A stretch of DNA of 64,000 nucleotides from Stictocephala bisonia. Lineage: Eukaryota; Arthropoda; Insecta; Hemiptera; Membracidae. Below, one piece after another: positions 59,866-64,000 of the stretch (positions within the stretch are counted from its first letter, which is position 1; every line of letters begins with the position of its first letter). The notes under the pieces are model-generated. The model ran no database searches. It was not told the DNA's origin and worked only from the letters and a program-made list of their open reading frames with translations. The position numbers and the translations under genes were made by a program. The DNA lies in NCBI GenBank assembly GCA_035578905.1, contig JAQJVL010000800.1, forward strand, positions 216,001 through 280,000, in the 5' to 3' direction.

Positions 59866-60420
59866 GCATTGGTAGCCCTACAAGTTAGTTTGTCGGCAAT
59901 ATATGCTACTACGTTTGGAAATTGCTAACTACGTTTGGAAATTACTTATTGCTACTTAATGAGTAAGATCATCTGACCAACTGTCATTCGACTGCGAGCT
60001 TGAACTCTTGTGATTGAAGCGAACCAAGCGTTGTAGACCTTAGGCTTAGTGATTGATCGGAAGTTTGACAGTTTAACTTCATGAGGATATTAGATAGAAC
60101 TCCAACAAAGCCAATGAAAATGTTATTTCGCTAAGCAGACTTATGAAGAATGTAAGTGAACGACTTTCCAGCTTAGCTTATTGTTAAGTGTAATTGCAAT
60201 GTTGTATAGAGCTGATATATAGGCTCACGCTATTAATTACAGTGCTATTATGACCACTAACAAGGGTCCAGCTTGCAGTCCTCTGCGAGGCACACGGTTT
60301 CCAAGCCAACTATCGTAGTGATCACTGGAGTCATTATGTTCACACGGATCACCAGGCGATTTCGTCGGAGGATAGTGGTTGGCAAAATGACCGCAATCAG
60401 TGAGGGACGTGGCCGCACAC
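59866..60420. other. Unassigned, with a GC-richer tract at 60240-60420
   Basis: 60240-60420 is balanced in composition and open on the minus strand for 65 codons, but I recognise no protein family and no plausible pair of splice sites. Confidence 0.4.
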
Positions 60421-61515
60421 CTAGTGAGTGGCATAGACTAAATAGTCAGTGGCAGAGACTGAATAGTGAGTAGCAGAGACTGACTAGTGAGAGGCGTAGA
60501 CTGACTAGTGAATGGCAGAGACGGACTAGTAAGTGAAGAAAATGACTTGTGAGTGGATAGACTGACTAGTGAGTGGCATAGACTGACTAGTGAGTGTATT
60601 GACTGACTAGTGAGTGGAATAGACTGACTAGTGAGTGGCATAGACTATAGACTGATTAGGGAGTGGCAGAGACTAACCAGTAATTGGCAGATACTGACTA
60701 GTGAGTGGCAGAAACTGACAGAGACTGACTAGTGAGTGGCAGAGACTTGCTAGCGAGTGGATAGACTGACCAATCATTGACAGAGACTGACTAGTGAGTG
60801 TCAGAGACTTACTAGTGAGTACATAGACTGACTAGTGAGTGGCATAAACTGACTAGTGAGTAGCATAGACTGACTAGTGAGTGGCAGAGACTGACTAGTG
60901 AGTGTCAGAAACTGACAGAGACTGACTAGTGAGTGGCAGAGACTGACAGAGACTGACTAGTGAGTGGCAGAGACTTGCTAGCGAGTGGATAGACTGACCA
61001 ATCACTGACAGAGGCTGACTAGTGAGTGTCAGAGACTTACTAGTGAGTACATAGACTGACTAGTGAGTGGCATAGACTGACTAGTGAGTGGCATAGACTG
61101 ACTAGTGAGTGGCAGAGACTGACTAGTGAGTGGCAGAGACTGACTAGTGAGTGTCAGAAACTGACTAGTGAGTGGCAGAGACTGACTAGTGAGTGGATAG
61201 ACTGACCAGTCACTTGCAGAGACTGAATAGTCAAGTAGATGAGACTGATTAGTGAGTGGCATAGACTGAATAGGGAGTGGATAGACTGACCAGACATTGG
61301 TAGAGACTGACCAGTGAGTGGCAGAGACTAACTCATGGGTGGATAGACTGACCAGTCAGTGGCAGATACTGACTAGTTAATGGCAGAGACTGATTTATAA
61401 ATAGCATATACTCACTAGTGATTGGGAGAGACTGACTAGTGAGTGACAGAGACTGTCTAGTGAGCGGCAGAGATGACTAGTGAGTGACAGAGACTGTCTA
61501 GTGAGCGGCAGAGTA
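60421..61515. repeat. About 21-bp minisatellite built on GACTGACTAGTGAGTGGCA
   Basis: Irregular units of 18-24 bp share the palindrome ACTAGT. A longer block with AGAGACTTGCTAGCGAGTGG recurs at 60741 and 60969, a 228-bp higher-order duplication. Confidence 0.93.
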
Positions 61516-62262
61516 GCTGACAGTGATAGCATTGGGGTTACTATTCAAAAATAAAAGTGGGCATTATTACAAAAATAAAAGTTAACGCTTTGTCTTATTT
61601 AATCATCAATTTATTTAAGATCACTGGTTATTTTACTTACGATGTACTATATAAGTGAATTTAAAATATCTTTAAATCTCATCATATTACCGATAGTAAT
61701 TGTAGGCTATGCATATTTTACACGAAGGACTGTTATGGTATGAAGTTAAAGCCTTATGTAAGTTATCTTTAGATAATGAGGATAATTATAACACCTTCAT
61801 ATACTCTTATTAGGAGAATGAAATCGACAATTAAATTAAATACCATAAATCTCTTGTTAAGTATAAAATACCCCAAATATAAGCGCATTTGATCAATACA
61901 AATATAGATATATAAAAAATGTTTCACTTTATTAAAAACAGCTGCTTTTTTCTTTAACTCACATTCGCTAATGTAGGTTGGTAGAAATAAATTAAGCGAA
62001 CGTTACTGCTTGTTTGTAGTTGTCAGCATGACCGTTATTTACTAAAGGATGAACTCCCCCAACAGCACATAACTCAGTGGTTAACACCCTGGTATTCTGT
62101 TGCTGTTTGGTTAATTAACAGCTACATGCACTAACCAAAATTACTTTGAACGTAAATTAAATTTTGATAATGAATTTTACGTTATATTCATGTCCTGAGT
62201 AGATTTAATTTGTTACACCACTAAAGAAGATGTTTATGGATAGGTTATGTTACTTATAAGAT
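61516..62262. other. AT-rich sequence without recognised features
   Basis: Nothing recognised. Confidence 0.45.
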
Positions 62263-62400
62263 GCCAATCGTCAAGATATCTACGAAGATAGTTGGTAAAT
62301 GACTGTGATGAGTGTATATGAATGAATGTAGGCATTTAACTAACTAAGGTGAACTATGCCTTGCAAAGTTAAAATCACTACTAGCCCAATTAAAGGGCAA
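62263..62400 (+). repeat. Single copy of the 21.4 kb foldback arm
   Basis: GCCAATCGTCAAGATATCTA, GATGAGTGTATATGAATGAA and AACTAACTAAGGTGAACTAT align with 21645-21752 and with the reverse complement of 21363-21480. Confidence 0.6.
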
Positions 62401-62582
62401 CTAAGAGATCTAACGTTAAGTATGGAATTACAACACCTTGTTGTTGGTTTGTAATTGATAAGCCTGATACTTAATTCTCTGTACTACACAACACCAGGAT
62501 CTTGGTCACCATCTAACACAGAACCACATACTTCTATGGCAATATCCACTTCGACCACAGTAATTGAGAAGTCACCATGTTG

Positions 62583-64000
62583 GTAATAATAATAATAAAT
62601 CCTTTATTGCATAAACAATATAAAAAACATTGTATCGCAAACGTCAGTATTAAAATAAATTAACCTAAGGTAATAATGATAATAATAAATTTAACCCATC
62701 ATTCATAACAATAAATACACACAAACATACACACTAGGAGGGCATTCACACAAAACTACTTATAGTGTTTGAAACTCCCACAACAGTCAACGGGATGTGT
62801 CTAGTCAATTAAGTTGGTCTCCCTGTCGTGTGCAAGGAACTCTCCGACGCTGTAAAAAGCCTGGGACAACAGCATGTCTCTCAAACGGGTCTTAAATATT
62901 TTTGAATCTTGAGCAATTGTCATTTCTTTAGGTAAGCTGTTAATTAATTTGACACTCACCTGCGAGGGCAGGTGTTGATAGACTACCGTTCTGTGTTGCC
63001 CAGTACGGTAGTCATCTCTGCCTCTAGTATTATAATTATGTAAGTCACTGCCCCTTATCAGGCCACATTTGGACATACAAAATAAAATTTGCTTCTAGAA
63101 TATACAAGCAAGGCAGAGTCAACAGCTTGAGTTGTTTGAACATTGGTTTGCACGTCTCTGCTCATTAAATATGCAATAATTCGGACTGCCTTCTTTTGGA
63201 GTCTAAACACTCTCAAGAATTAACTATTTACACTACTTCCTCAAATCACCAGTCCATAGGAAAGGTGAGGGTAAATGAGACCATAATATGGTGTCATCAG
63301 TACCTGAATAGGGTAGTATTTAGAGAGAGTCCACAGTACATAAATGCCTGAGGATAACTTAGAGCATACACTATTAATACGGCAATTCCACGTCAAACCT
63401 CTGTCGAAGTATATCCCAAGGAATTTAGTGGACTCCACTTTTTCTAGCACAGAGTCAACCAGTAACACTGAGAGGCTACTTCAGAAATCAATGGGCCTCA
63501 AACAAAAGTTGATGACCTGTGATTTTGTTTAAATTTGTTTTAAGGTTCAGTATATTAAAATGCTGAGCACAACTGTTCTAATCAAGGTAAACATTTATTC
63601 TAGATTTTCTTTACAGTTTTCACTAAAGCAAAGAGTCATGTAATCGGCTTATTGGACGAGTTGACCATGCAAGTGATGCACCAATATCATTGTCATAAAT
63701 GAAGAACAAAAGTGGGCTGAGCATTGATCCCTGGGGGACGCCATAACTTAGCTGTTTGAATTTTGAAAGTTTGTTTGAAATTAGGATTTGCTGAGATCGA
63801 TGGTTCAAGAATGATTTTAACCAAGAATGATCTGATACAATACGTCTCAAGTTTTTGTAGTGGTATGCTGTGGTCAACGAAGTCGAAAGCCTTGGAAAGT
63901 TCTAAGAATACACCTAGGGTGTACTTGCAACATTCAAGGCCCCTGAAAATTTTATCGAAAAAGCTCTAAACTGCTTCTGTAGTTGATTTACCCTCCCTAA
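62583..64000 (-). pseudogene. Jockey/CR1-like LINE, 3' part, running off the window
   Basis: The minus-strand element ends in a TTA microsatellite tail (62583-62601) after an AATAAAGG signal. Reading from 64000 leftward: KSTTEAV, LELSKAFDFVDH (motif A), YGVPQGSMLSPLLFFIYDND (motif B), then the expected YADD is damaged (a stop and D to Y at about 63640). KFLGIYFDRGLTW, YYGLIYPHLSYG, RGRDDYRTGQHRT and FYSVGEFL follow. The segments lie in different frames, so several frameshifts are present. The layout matches the 27.5 kb LINE, but protein identity is only moderate and the tail differs, so it is a sister family. The 5' part lies beyond the window. Confidence 0.85.

Noticed and set aside
60237..60473. 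Exon of a host gene in the GC-richer tract
   Set aside because: Open for only 65 codons, no known motif and no convincing splice sites on either strand.

Overview
This is a eukaryotic, AT-rich, intergenic or intronic window. It probably comes from an arthropod, most likely an insect. The basis for this is a structurally complete mariner transposon, an R1-type LINE remnant, several jockey/CR1-like LINE 3' ends, a Penelope-like element with a GIY-YIG domain, a Ty3/gypsy fragment and degenerate CCTAA runs. I cannot assign a species. I found no host gene. Every recognisable protein belongs to a mobile element, and most long open frames are by-products of tandem repeats.

Layout. 14-1311: intact mariner. 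1375-2126: LINE 3' end. 3565-3990: decayed foldback. 4184-6660: minisatellite of 59 bp passing into 62 bp. 8105-8260: CCTAA-like. 8340-10390: mosaic of 69, 36, 110 and 79 bp repeats plus (TG)n. 13066-14298: 77 bp minisatellite. 14417-15400: LINE 3' end. 15487-16096: possible MITE. 17990-20491: gypsy LTR and integrase remnants in opposite orientations. 20570-20950: long hairpin with a hammerhead-like motif in each arm. 21363-21752: second foldback. 21872-22612: R1-like LINE. 23440-24060: decayed reverse transcriptase. 26750-30362: 78/54 bp minisatellite split by a dead LINE. 31318-31712: 97 bp repeat. 36100-36320: LINE C-terminus. 38873-41486: 45 bp minisatellite. 41767-46656: about 179 bp satellite split by a head-to-head pair of Penelope-like copies (42151-45110). 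48062-48412: two related tRNA-like SINEs. 50893-52215: 163 bp satellite. 53719-54459: (AC)n. 54835-54957: SINE. 55490-58760: 88 bp satellite carrying an E-box and a CCAAT box in nearly every unit. 60421-61515: about 21 bp repeat. 62583-64000: LINE running off the window.

The elements do not form a pathway. They are layers of insertion and local amplification. The most interesting signal is a shared geometry at three loci (3.6, 20.6 and 42-45 kb). In each, two copies of an element end lie head-to-head with a hammerhead-like motif in each arm, and both motifs point outward. The best explanation is twin, inverted, 5'-truncated insertion of Penelope-like elements carrying self-cleaving RNA motifs. 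Where the mariner copy is concerned, it is the only element here that looks capable of activity.
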